DNA from: Amycolatopsis echigonensis
Lineage (GTDB): Bacteria; Actinomycetota; Actinomycetes; Mycobacteriales; Pseudonocardiaceae
NCBI RefSeq assembly: GCF_014174495.1
Contig: NZ_JACJHR010000023.1
Span: forward strand, 1-64,000
Direction: 5' to 3'
Length of the DNA stretch: 64,000 nt
The position numbers were made by a program, and so were the translations under genes. Under the pieces are notes generated by a model. The model saw nothing but the letters and a program-made list of their open reading frames with translations, was not told the origin of the DNA and made no database searches. Below, piece by piece: positions 1 through 7,484 of this stretch; position 1 is the stretch's first letter; every line of letters begins with the position of its first letter.

Positions 1-1
1 G

Positions 2-835
2 GACGTGAGCTACGACGGCACGGACTTCTCCGGCTGGGCCCGCCAGCCGGGCCGCCGCACCGTGCAGGCTGAACTGGAGCAGGCGCTGCACCGCCAGCCG
101 CCGGGGGAGTCGGTGCCGAAATCCGTGGTCGTCGCGGGCCGCACGGACGCCGGGGTGCACGCGACGGGCCAGGTCGTGCACGTCGACGTCGTCCCGTTCG
201 CGCCCGGTGCGCCGGGCCGGATTCCGGTGGACTCGCTGGGAATCCCGGACCTGACGCGCATGCGCGGCCGCTGGAACAAACTTTTGCCCGCCGACGCGCG
301 GGTTCTGCACGCACGCGTGGCCCCGGCGGGTTTCGACGCCCGGTTCTCGGCCATCCGGCGGCATTACCGCTATCGCGTCTCCGACGCCCCGTGGGGCGTC
401 GATCCGTTGCGCCGCAACGACACTCTAGCTTGGGGCCGTCCACTGTCGACAGAGCGGATGAACGCTGCCGCGCAGTCGTTGCTGGGCCTGCAGGACTTCG
501 CGGCGTATTGCAAACAGCGCGAGGGCGGCACGACGATCCGCGAGCTGCAGCGTCTGGAGTGGACTCGGATCGACGAGCATCTGCTGGAAGTCCAGGTCAG
601 CGCGGACGCGTTTTGCCATTCGATGGTCCGCAGCCTGGTCGGGGTGTTGCTGCTCGTAGGGGACGGGCGGCGCGGAACCGAGTGGCCGGGCGAGGTTCTG
701 GCGAGCGGGACCCGGGACAGCGCGGTCGCCCCGGCCCACGGGCTGACGTTGACGGCGGTGGATTATCCGCCGGATGAGTTGCTGGCCGCGCGGGCTGAGC
801 AGACGCGGAATGTGCGGTCGTCGAACGAGCTCTAG
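2..835 (+). CDS. truA: tRNA pseudouridine(38-40) synthase TruA, 5'-truncated by the window edge
   Basis: TruA isomerises uridines 38-40 in the anticodon arm of many tRNAs. The reading frame is already open at base 2 (Asp-Val-Ser-Tyr-Asp-Gly-Thr-Asp-Phe-Ser-Gly-Trp), which is the first conserved strand of the family, so the true start lies a few codons outside the window. The GRTDAGVHA motif near visible residue 46 carries the catalytic aspartate. RHYRYRV and the C-terminal FCHSMVRSLVG motif are also present. The visible 277 codons fit a normal 260-290 aa enzyme. In mycobacteria truA also lies just outside the ESX-4 locus, so this is ancestral gene order. Confidence 0.95.
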   Translation, partial: DVSYDGTDFSGWARQPGRRTVQAELEQALHRQPPGESVPKSVVVAGRTDAGVHATGQVVHVDVVPFAPGAPGRIPVDSLGIPDLTRMRGRWNKLLPADARVLHARVAPAGFDARFSAIRRHYRYRVSDAPWGVDPLRRNDTLAWGRPLSTERMNAAAQSLLGLQDFAAYCKQREGGTTIRELQRLEWTRIDEHLLEVQVSADAFCHSMVRSLVGVLLLVGDGRRGTEWPGEVLASGTRDSAVAPAHGLTLTAVDYPPDELLAARAEQTRNVRSSNEL

Positions 836-864
836 GCCGGGGCGGGCCGAAAAGAGCAGGCCCT

Positions 865-887
865 GGTGATACCAAGGTGATATCACC
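865..887. promoter_or_regulatory. Probable antitoxin operator (palindrome plus half-site)
   Basis: A perfect 12-bp palindrome GGTGATATCACC lies at 876-887, six bases before the antitoxin ATG, with an extra GGTGAT half-site at 865-870. Ribbon-helix-helix antitoxins usually autoregulate by binding such palindromes at their own start. Function here is inferred from position and symmetry. Confidence 0.5.
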
Positions 888-893
888 GACTTC

Positions 894-1040
894 ATGGCGA
901 TGACATTGCGATTGAACGACGAGCTGGAGCGCGCGCTCGCGGACGCAGCGGCTCGCCGGGTCCGCGACGACCGGGTTCGCGACCTTTCCAGCGAGGGCCG
1001 TTCCCGCTACGCCGCTCTGCTTGATCGCCTGGCGCGGTGA
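894..1040 (+). CDS. Short ribbon-helix-helix-type antitoxin, probably internally deleted
   Basis: A 48-codon ORF begins MAMTLRLNDELERAL, typical of the DNA-binding strand and first helix of RHH/CopG-like antitoxins, and ends with an RDLSSEGRSRYAALLDRL tail like that which binds Doc-type toxins. Relatives I know are about 70-80 aa, and the second helix of the DNA-binding fold seems to be missing between the two parts, so a deletion is likely. Its TGA (1038-1040) overlaps the GTG start of the Doc gene at 1037 in the GTGA arrangement usual for these pairs. ATG 900 is an alternative start. It may be inactive, since the toxin downstream is broken too. Confidence 0.55.
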   Translation: MAMTLRLNDELERALADAAARRVRDDRVRDLSSEGRSRYAALLDRLAR

Positions 1041-1461
1041 AATTCGAATACCTGACGCTCGACGACCTGCTCCTGCTGTCGGCGGACCCGCGGGTGCCCG
1101 GGGTGCGCGATCTGGGCTTGCTCGACGCGGCGGCGCATCGACCGCAGTCCTCGCTGATGGGGCAGGACGCGTATCCGGGCCAGCACGAGAAAGCCGCGGT
1201 GCTGCTGGAATCCATCGTCCAGACCATCCGCTGAGCGACGGGAACAAGCGTCTCGGCTGGATGTCGGTGTTCGTGTTCTCCGGGCTGAACGGCTTCGACC
1301 TGGACGCGCCCGAGGACGACGCGTACGACCTGGTGATCGCGACCGCGACGGGGACTTTGCCGTATCAGTCGGTGGCTGAGCGTCTGGCGGAGTGGGCCAG
1401 CGCCGTCGTCCCGCCGCCGAATCTGAAAACCTTGAGCGCTGCCGACCACTCGAAACGGTGA
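1037..1461 (+). pseudogene. doc: Death-on-curing (Doc/Fic) toxin, frameshifted in the catalytic motif
   Basis: Doc toxins are Fic-fold kinases that phosphorylate EF-Tu. From GTG 1037 the frame encodes a normal Doc N-terminus (LTLDDLLLL, RDLGLLDAAAHRP, the AAVLLESIV helix) but stops at 1232-1234. The next frame resumes with HPLSDGNKRLGWM and runs to 1461 with the usual C-terminal helices ending RLAEWASAV. Adding one base near 1222 restores SIVQNHPLSDGNKR, the complete Fic/Doc active site. A 1-bp deletion, either real decay or an assembly error, therefore splits the gene exactly at its catalytic motif. No other damage to the toxin is visible. Confidence 0.85.
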
Positions 1462-1500
1462 AGGCCTCCTCGCCGGAATTCCCGCGAGGAGGCCTTCACC
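1457..1500. terminator. Perfect 17-bp inverted repeat between convergent genes
   Basis: The arms at 1457-1473 and 1484-1500 are exact reverse complements (17 bp) around a 10-bp loop. It lies between the doc remnant on the plus strand and the minus-strand ESX-associated gene ending at 1514, so it can serve as a bidirectional terminator. There is no clear U-tract. Confidence 0.7.
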
Positions 1501-1513
1501 GTGCTGACGGCTC

Positions 1514-2233
1514 TCAGTCGCCTCGGCGAACCGGGCCGAGCAGCTGCTGTTCCTTCTGCGTCGTGACCAGCCGCAGCGGACGCCACAGGTTCGTGCCCAG
1601 TGCCACGACCTGGTCGTCCTTCAGTGTGGTCAGCTGGCGCATCATCTGCGGCGGCAGCCGCCAGATCCGGGCCGCCAGTTCGGCCTGTCCGGCGGGCAGC
1701 CGCTGCATCAGCACGAGGTCCGCGGCGTTCGCCGTGGTGCCTGCCTGCGGGTGCAGGTACGGCAGCACGTACACCGTGGTCTGCCAGGGCGACCGGGGCG
1801 GGAACAGGTCCTGCGGGGTCGGTCCGCCGTCGGTGACCACGAGCAGCGGGGCGTCCTCGGACGGGCGCGGCAGTTCGACCGGCGAGAGCCGGCGGATCTG
1901 CACCAGCGGCGACGGGCGTCCGTCGCGGGTTCCGGCTGCCTGCTGCAGCACTTGCCACGCCGCGGGACGTCCGGTGGCCACGACGACCCACGCACCCGTC
2001 GCCATCGCGCGCATCGCGACCTGACGGGCGAGGTAGAGCCCGCCGACGAGCACGATGCGGGTCGGCTGCGAGCGCAGCGCCGACACGGTCAGCGGCTCGC
2101 CCTTGAGGCCGGAACCGAGGACCACGCCGCCGCGGTCGCCGGACGGGCTGATCGCGTCGAGCATGGCCGGGTCGACCGTGAACTCCGGGGCGACGCCGGT
2201 GTTCCGCCCGGCGTCGCGCAAACGCGTGCTCAT
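1514..2233 (-). CDS. ESX-4 locus protein of unknown function (239 aa)
   Basis: I do not recognise a named family. The protein is soluble-looking, with no signal peptide or membrane segment. It has an alpha/beta pattern with hydrophobic strands (TRIVLVGGLYLARQVA, GAWVVVATGRPAAW, DAPLLVVTDGG), suggesting a Rossmann-like nucleotide-binding or degenerate ATPase fold. It is the last gene of the minus-strand run eccE, 29-aa ORF, this gene. Its ATG overlaps the stop of the 29-aa ORF as ATGA, and GAGGAG ten bases upstream is a good ribosome site. A longer frame upstream exists, but the coupled ATG at 2233 is better supported. Context suggests a cytosolic accessory of the secretion machine. Confidence 0.7.
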   Translation of the reverse strand: MSTRLRDAGRNTGVAPEFTVDPAMLDAISPSGDRGGVVLGSGLKGEPLTVSALRSQPTRIVLVGGLYLARQVAMRAMATGAWVVVATGRPAAWQVLQQAAGTRDGRPSPLVQIRRLSPVELPRPSEDAPLLVVTDGGPTPQDLFPPRSPWQTTVYVLPYLHPQAGTTANAADLVLMQRLPAGQAELAARIWRLPPQMMRQLTTLKDDQVVALGTNLWRPLRLVTTQKEQQLLGPVRRGD

Positions 2234-2319
2234 GCCGCCGCCTCCTCGAGGAGTTTCACGCTGATCGCCGGGCAGGCGACGGCATGAATAACGTTGGTTC
2301 GCTGGCAAGCGGCGCTCAT
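2230..2319 (-). CDS. 29-aa ORF translationally coupled to eccE and its downstream gene
   Basis: ATG at 2317-2319 overlaps the eccE stop as ATGA and is preceded by GGAGG with a seven-base spacer. The ORF reads through 29 codons and its TGA (2230-2232) overlaps the next gene's ATG, again as ATGA. The peptide begins MSAACQRTNVIHAVAC and ends in an Ala/Glu-rich stretch. It has two cysteines eleven residues apart, no signal sequence and no clear membrane helix. Two consecutive perfect couplings with a strong ribosome site make it a credible small gene. It could instead only relay ribosomes across the junction. Function unknown. Confidence 0.55.
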   Translation of the reverse strand: MSAACQRTNVIHAVACPAISVKLLEEAAA

Positions 2320-4163
2320 GCCGTGCCTCCGATCGGCAGCGTCGCGGAGAACGCCGAGACCTGCATGCCCTTCATGGGGGTCAGGTCGACGTCGAGCCGC
2401 TCCGCGATGCTCTGCAGCCGCTGTTCGGCGGCGTCCAGCTCGCGCGGGTTGCGGGCGCTGAGCCGCACCACGCCGCGCAGGCCGATGCGGCCCTCGTCCG
2501 CCGACGGCGAGATCGCCATGGCGACCGTCGCGGACAGCGCGCGCACGCTGGTGAGTCCGTTGAGACTGCCGCTGATCTTTCCCTTGGGCCAGCCGGTGAT
2601 CGCGTAGCTGGAGTGCCCGATGCCGGCCGCGGTGACGCCGGTCCAGCTCTCCTGCAGGCTGACCTTTTCGTTCGAACCGGCGACCGCGGTGAGCTCGGCC
2701 GCCGAAATGCTGGCGCGCAGCAGTTCGTCGGGGTCGAGCGGCCGGGTCGGCACGCCCTGGGACTCCAGTGCGTTGCGCACCCGCGACAGCGCACCGATCA
2801 TCGCGCGGTGCGCGCCGACGACGCCGCCGCCGCGTTCCCGGATCGCCTCCGGGCAACGCCGCGGGTCGAGCCGGACCGCGATCCACGTGGTCCGCCGGGC
2901 GGCCGCGGGCAGCGGGCCGAGCACCTCGAGATAGGAGCTGAGCGCCGGGGCGTCCGCGGGCATCGCGGCCGAACCCGGGTAGCTGTGCCAGATCATCTGG
3001 ATGGAGTCCAGCAGCACGCCGCGGTCTTCGAGGCACGGCGCGAGCGCGGACAGCGGAAGGCTGGGCGCGCCGCCGGCCTGGGAGATCATCGCCGGCATCG
3101 GCTCGACGAGCAGGACCGCGGTCCAGGTGCCGTCGTTCCAGGCGATGCCGACTTCCTGCCGTTCGTGGTCGACGGCGTGTGCCACCACGAGGTCCGGAAC
3201 GGCCAGCCGCAGGAGGCTGACGCGCGCGTCCTCCGGGCCGGTGACCGCGCTTTCCTCGGCGAGTTCCTCGATGCTGGTCGGCGGCGGAGGGGTCGCCACG
3301 CGACCGTGCGAGCGGAACCGGTACCGCAGCGTCAGCGAGAGCCACTGGGTGAACCAGCGTCCGCCCACGCGCAGGAACGCGAGAATCAGGCCGAGCGCCG
3401 CGACGCCGATCGCGACGTACTTGAGCTGCGTGTTGATCGCCAGCAGCACGAGCCCGATCGCGACGCCGACTTCCAGCACGACGAGGTTGACCACGGGCAG
3501 CGGGCCGAGCGTGATGCCGCCGGAACGCCGCCGCGAGGGCGGGGCCATCCGGAGCGCGGTCGCGGTGCCGCCGGTCGGTGCGGGTTCGCCGCTTTCGGGG
3601 CCGCCACCGCTGTTCGGGCCGCCGGGGCCACCGGGACCGCCAGGTCCGCCGGGTCCGCCGGGTCCGCCGCCGCCAGGTCCGCCCGGGCCTCCGGGGCCAC
3701 CGCCGCCGGGGCCGCCGGGTCCGCCCGGACCACCGGGACCACCAGGGCCACCGGGACCGCCCGGCCGAGGACCGTTAGGTCCGCCGCCGCCAGGACGTCC
3801 GGTCCGCGGACCGGTGGGACCACCAGGACCGCCCGGACCGCCGGGGCCAGCGGGGCCGCCGGGCTTGGGGCCGCCGGGACCGCCGGGGCCGCCCGGCTTG
3901 GGACCGCCCGGTCCTGGAGCACCGGGGGCGCCAGGCACGCCGGGCTTGGGAACGCCGGGTCCGGGGGTGACCGGTCCGCCGGGCCGTCCGGGACCGCCCG
4001 GAATACCGGGAGGGGGAGTGCGAGGGGGCAGGCCGGGACCGCCGGGAGCCGCGCCGGGTCCGCCGGTTCTTCCGGGCCGCTGCGGCGGACCCGGGGGACG
4101 TCCCCCGGGAGGCGGTGGCGGCCCCTGCGGACCAGGCGGACGTGGAGGCGTGCTGACGGACAT
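2316..4163 (-). CDS. eccE: Type VII secretion membrane protein EccE with a long Gly/Pro-rich N-terminus
   Basis: EccE is the peripheral subunit of the ESX inner-membrane complex with EccB, EccC and EccD. ATG 4163 has an AGGGGAAGAG ribosome site. Residues about 1-200 are almost entirely glycine and proline (collagen-like GPG/GPP triplets). Two membrane helices follow at about 215-265 (PLPVVNLVVLEVGVAIGLVL and YVAIGVAALGLILAFLRVG), then a soluble EccE domain of about 330 residues with WIAVRLDPRRCPEAI. At 615 aa it is longer than usual because of the N-terminus. It is transcribed divergently from eccB. Mycobacterium tuberculosis ESX-4 lacks EccE, whereas M. abscessus ESX-4 has it, so this locus appears structurally complete. 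Confidence 0.88.
   Translation of the reverse strand: MSVSTPPRPPGPQGPPPPPGGRPPGPPQRPGRTGGPGAAPGGPGLPPRTPPPGIPGGPGRPGGPVTPGPGVPKPGVPGAPGAPGPGGPKPGGPGGPGGPKPGGPAGPGGPGGPGGPTGPRTGRPGGGGPNGPRPGGPGGPGGPGGPGGPGGPGGGGPGGPGGPGGGGPGGPGGPGGPGGPGGPNSGGGPESGEPAPTGGTATALRMAPPSRRRSGGITLGPLPVVNLVVLEVGVAIGLVLLAINTQLKYVAIGVAALGLILAFLRVGGRWFTQWLSLTLRYRFRSHGRVATPPPPTSIEELAEESAVTGPEDARVSLLRLAVPDLVVAHAVDHERQEVGIAWNDGTWTAVLLVEPMPAMISQAGGAPSLPLSALAPCLEDRGVLLDSIQMIWHSYPGSAAMPADAPALSSYLEVLGPLPAAARRTTWIAVRLDPRRCPEAIRERGGGVVGAHRAMIGALSRVRNALESQGVPTRPLDPDELLRASISAAELTAVAGSNEKVSLQESWTGVTAAGIGHSSYAITGWPKGKISGSLNGLTSVRALSATVAMAISPSADEGRIGLRGVVRLSARNPRELDAAEQRLQSIAERLDVDLTPMKGMQVSAFSATLPIGGTA
3593..4160 (-). repeat. Collagen-like Gly/Pro codon repeat inside eccE
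   Basis: Roughly 570 bases are an imperfect 9-18-base repetition of GGC/CCG codons that reads as Gly-Pro-Gly/Gly-Pro-Pro triplets in the eccE frame. Repeats of this kind are prone to slippage and to assembly collapse, so the exact length in this copy should be treated with caution. Confidence 0.8.
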
Positions 4164-4319
4164 CCGCGCGTTCTCTTCCCCTCGTGAGTGCTGCGTACCC
4201 GGAAAGCCGGTCCCGGGATGCCTGACCCTAACCGGAGTTGGTAGAAACCCCACACCAGACGGTCCCCGTACGGCTATCCTGCGGAACCGTACCGCGACGG
4301 GGAGGACTGTAGGTCGAGA

Positions 4320-5948
4320 ATGCCATCAACACCCACGACTAAGTCTCAGGTTCAGGCATACAAGTTCGTCCTGCGCCGGATGCAGTCCGCACTGGTCCGC
4401 CGCGACGCGGTGATGTTGCACGACCCGATGCGCTCCCACGGGCGCGCGACCGCGGTCGGCGTGATCCTCGGCGTGCTGGGCGCCGTCGTTTTCGTGCTGT
4501 GGGGCCTGTTGAGCCCCTCGCCGTCGGTGCCGTCGTCGGACAACATCGTGATCGGCGAGCAGTCCGGCACCGTGTATGTCGTCACCGGGAACCCGGCGCG
4601 GCTGATCCCGACGTTCAACCTCGCGTCGGCGCGGCTGATCCTCATGGCGCAGAAGCAGCAGGGCGGACAGGGACAGCAGGGCGGCCAAGGCGGTCAGCAG
4701 GCGGCGGAGGTGAAGAACCCGACTGTCGTCTCGGATGAACAGCTGAAGAACATGCCGCGCGAGAAGCTCACCGGCATTCCGGACGGCCCGCAGCTGATCC
4801 CGTCGGCGGACCAGCGGATTACCCCCAATTGGGCGGTGTGCGACGAGGTGGTGCTCGACCCGTCGCTGCCGCAGCAGGACTCGGTCAACAAGACCAACAC
4901 GGACGTGATCGCCGGCATCGACAAGCTCGGCAACGAACTGCAGGAGAACCAGGCGCTGCTCGGCGACGCGGGCAACGGCAAGACCTACCTCATCTACCGG
5001 CTGCCCGCGACGCAGAGCCGGCCGAACGCGAACACCGTGCGCGCCGAGGTGCCGTCCGGCTCCAGCGATCCGGTGCGGTCCGCGCTGCATCTGCCGACGA
5101 AGTCGCGCAAGGTGTCGCAGGCTTTGCTCAACGCGATCCCGGAGGTCAGCAAGCTGGTCCCGCCGCCGGTGGCGGGCGAGGGGACGACTCCGCCGAGCAG
5201 CTTCGACGGCCTGACCGTCGGCGACGTCTTCTCGACCCAGCCCTCCGGCGGCCCGCTGGAGTTCTGGCTCATCGCCAAGTCCGGCATCCAGAAGGTGTCG
5301 CCCGCCGTCGCGGACATCGTGCGCACAGCCAAGAGCGGCGGTTCGGCCACCACGCCGACCCTGACTCTCGACAAGATCAACAACGTCAAGGTGCTGCAGC
5401 AGGGCGACCCCGATTACGTGAAGGTCGACGACTACCCGAAGGTCGTCCCGACCGTCCTCGACGCCACGCAGGGCTCGCCCGTCGCGTGCCTCGGCTGGTC
5501 GCTGAGCGCCGACAAGACCCAGGCGCACACCTCGGTCTACATCAACAAGCAGATCCCGGTGGAGAAGAACGCCGACGGCACCTCGAAGATCCTCAGCGTC
5601 AGCAACACCGGCCCGAACGGCGTGCCGATCACCGGCTTCTACATGCCGACCGGGTACGGCGCGGTGGTGCAGTCGGCCACCGAATCGGACAAGACCTTCG
5701 GCAAGGGCCCGATCCAGCTGATCTCCGACCGCGGCATCCGCTACGGCGTGCCGGACGCGGCGACCGCGGAGGAACTGGGGCTGAACAACCGGCTGCCCGC
5801 GCCGGAGTCGATCATCGGGCTCCTGCCGACGGGGGCGTCGCTGAACGTGCAGAACGTGATGAAGCAATTCGATTCGGTGCCGATCGACCCGAACGCGGGC
5901 TCGTACAAACCGCAGGCGGCCGGACAGCAGCAACCCGCCGGGAACTGA
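4320..5948 (+). CDS. eccB: Type VII secretion protein EccB
   Basis: EccB is a bitopic ESX core component with a large periplasmic domain. The start at ATG 4320 gives MPSTPTTKSQVQAYKFVLRRMQSALVRRD, the classical EccB cytosolic N-terminus. One membrane helix follows at about 43-66 (AVGVILGVLGAVVFVLWGLL). The periplasmic part contains SGTVYVVTGNPARLIPTFNLASARLIL and the later repeat domains including WSLSADKTQ and GVPDAATAEELGL. A Gly/Gln-rich linker at about 108-125 is local to this lineage. At 542 aa the length is a little above the mycobacterial family. It faces eccE across 156 bp that should hold both promoters; a TATCCT hexamer lies at 4275-4280. Confidence 0.95.
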   Translation: MPSTPTTKSQVQAYKFVLRRMQSALVRRDAVMLHDPMRSHGRATAVGVILGVLGAVVFVLWGLLSPSPSVPSSDNIVIGEQSGTVYVVTGNPARLIPTFNLASARLILMAQKQQGGQGQQGGQGGQQAAEVKNPTVVSDEQLKNMPREKLTGIPDGPQLIPSADQRITPNWAVCDEVVLDPSLPQQDSVNKTNTDVIAGIDKLGNELQENQALLGDAGNGKTYLIYRLPATQSRPNANTVRAEVPSGSSDPVRSALHLPTKSRKVSQALLNAIPEVSKLVPPPVAGEGTTPPSSFDGLTVGDVFSTQPSGGPLEFWLIAKSGIQKVSPAVADIVRTAKSGGSATTPTLTLDKINNVKVLQQGDPDYVKVDDYPKVVPTVLDATQGSPVACLGWSLSADKTQAHTSVYINKQIPVEKNADGTSKILSVSNTGPNGVPITGFYMPTGYGAVVQSATESDKTFGKGPIQLISDRGIRYGVPDAATAEELGLNNRLPAPESIIGLLPTGASLNVQNVMKQFDSVPIDPNAGSYKPQAAGQQQPAGN

Positions 5949-6003
5949 CGGCGGAGTCCGTCCGTCACACTCGGACACGCACCGGGTGAGCGGAGGGACG
6001 AAC

Positions 6004-6348
6004 GTGGCAGCGGCGGGAAGCAGTCCGGGAACAAGCGCCGTGCGGATCGACGGCGCGGTCGTCGGCGGCTACGCGGCGAAGGTCGCGCGGGCGGCCGACG
6101 AACTGGAGACCGCCGCGGGCGAGGTCGGCGCGCGAGCGACCACCTCCGTGGCGTACGGCGAGGTGGCCGCGCAGCTGGGCGTGCCGGAGTCGTACGCACA
6201 GGCTTCGCAAGCGTTGCGCGGCCAGCTCACTGCCGGCGTGGCCGCGCTGCGGTCGGTCGCCGCGGCGCTGGAGCAGCTCACCGCGGGCCACACTCAACGG
6301 GACGCCGACGCGGCCGAGCGGATCGAGCGCGCCGGGAGGATCTCGTGA
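6004..6348 (+). CDS. EspC-like / WXG100-type small T7SS protein
   Basis: This 114-aa protein is almost all alpha-helical, rich in alanine and glutamate, with no signal peptide. The pattern RIDGAVVGGYAAKVARAADELETAAGEV and the second helix SQALRGQLTAGVAALRSVAAALEQL resemble the EspC/WXG100-like helical hairpins of ESX loci, although no W-x-G turn is visible. GTG 6004 is chosen because GGAGGG lies seven bases upstream; a GTG at 5986 would add six residues. Its 3' end overlaps the next gene as GTGA, so the two are translated together and probably form a heterodimer. Confidence 0.7.
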   Translation: MAAAGSSPGTSAVRIDGAVVGGYAAKVARAADELETAAGEVGARATTSVAYGEVAAQLGVPESYAQASQALRGQLTAGVAALRSVAAALEQLTAGHTQRDADAAERIERAGRIS

Positions 6349-7370
6349 CGGAGCCGTCTTTGGCCTACGTGACCGAGCTCGCCCGCGAGCTGGGCGTGAC
6401 CGATCCGGTCGCCGCCTACTACCGGCCGCTCACCGGCCGCTGGGAAGAACTGGACGCGGAGGCCGAGAGCCTGCGCGGCGCGGCTCGTACGGCGGCCAGG
6501 GTGTCCACGAGCCTCGCGGAGGATCTCGGCCGGATCGACGCGTCGTGGTCCGGCCCCGACGCGGACGCGTTTGTCGCTTACCTCGGCGAAATTCGCGCGG
6601 CGAGCGAGGGAGCGGAGGACGCGCTCGACGCGCTCGCTGACGCGATCGATCAGCTCACCGAATCGCTGCGCAAGATCGTCGGCGCGGCGGAAGAGGTGCT
6701 GGTCGACGCTGCTGACCTGCTGTCCGAATCGGCGATGCTGCCCAGCGGCGGCGCCTCCCGGGCGCGGTCGCAGATGCGGGAGACCGAACAGTCGCTGAAG
6801 TCCTTGCACGAGGCCGCGGAGGACGTGCTGCGCGAGTTCGGCCGGTTGTGTGCTGGCGTCGACGCACCCGCCGGAAGTCCGTCGAGCATCGAACTGCGGC
6901 ACCACTATCCAGCGCAGCAGTTCCGGCTGCACGACGCTGACGCTCCCGCGAACGCTCCGGCGGGGACCTCCGCTGCCGCCGGAGAGTCCACAGTGGCCGC
7001 TTCGGCGTCCACTTCGGACGATTCGGTGACCCCGTCCGCCGCGGAGGATTCCCACCACGGCAAGGAAACCGCCGCCGATCCGCGGCTGGAACAGGGCCAG
7101 GCGGGCCTTCCGCCCGCCGAGCCGGTCGCCCCGGCGGCGCAGCCCGCGGCGGCGGATCAGGGCACGTCGATGATGCCGATGATGGGCTTCGCCGGCTTGG
7201 GCGGCGGAGGCGGTGACGGCGGTTCGCAGCACAAGCCGAGGCAGCGCGGGGCGGCGAAGACGTCCGAGATCTTCGGCGAGCCCGCACAGGTGACTCCGCC
7301 GGTGATCGGCCAGGACCCGCCCGCGCGGCGGCCGGAGAAGGACGGGAAGCCGCCGAAACCTGGAAAGTGA
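6345..7370 (+). CDS. WXG100-like protein with a T7SS-type C-terminal tail (341 aa)
   Basis: The N-terminal 175 residues form long helices with a W-S-G turn (SWSGPDADAF, near residue 66) as in WXG100 proteins. Residues about 185-285 are a disordered Ala/Ser/Pro/Glu linker. The last 65 residues carry MMPMMGFAGLGGGGGDGG followed by PPVIGQ, a tail seen in actinobacterial T7SS-linked proteins and again here at the end of the PPE-like protein near 45,090. The GTG start overlaps the upstream gene by four bases. It is probably an ESX-4 substrate or substrate adaptor co-folding with the 114-aa partner. No enzymatic motif is visible. Confidence 0.75.
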   Translation: MTEPSLAYVTELARELGVTDPVAAYYRPLTGRWEELDAEAESLRGAARTAARVSTSLAEDLGRIDASWSGPDADAFVAYLGEIRAASEGAEDALDALADAIDQLTESLRKIVGAAEEVLVDAADLLSESAMLPSGGASRARSQMRETEQSLKSLHEAAEDVLREFGRLCAGVDAPAGSPSSIELRHHYPAQQFRLHDADAPANAPAGTSAAAGESTVAASASTSDDSVTPSAAEDSHHGKETAADPRLEQGQAGLPPAEPVAPAAQPAAADQGTSMMPMMGFAGLGGGGGDGGSQHKPRQRGAAKTSEIFGEPAQVTPPVIGQDPPARRPEKDGKPPKPGK

Positions 7371-7430
7371 CCAAGGAGGCCGCCGTCGCGACAACCGCGG
7401 CGAATGGCCTTCCCGCGCACGGACGAACAA

Positions 7431-7471
7431 AAAGGGCCGCTCCCCGCAGCGATCGCGGAGAGCGGCCCTTT
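7431..7471. terminator. Bidirectional terminator between the WXG-like gene and mycP
   Basis: The arms AAAGGGCCGCTC (7431-7442) and GAGCGGCCCTTT (7460-7471) are perfect complements. The A-run and T-run at the two ends provide U-rich ends on both strands. It lies between convergent genes ending at 7370 and 7485. Confidence 0.85.
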
Positions 7472-7484
7472 CTGGTGCCAGAAG

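Noticed and set aside
3593..4160. Repeated units considered as a CRISPR array or minisatellite outside genes
   Set aside because: There is no regular spacer, and the repeats keep the eccE frame as Gly/Pro triplets.
2613..4187. Long plus-strand frames across eccE
   Set aside because: They mirror the Gly/Pro repeat of eccE on the other strand and have no ribosome site or family features.
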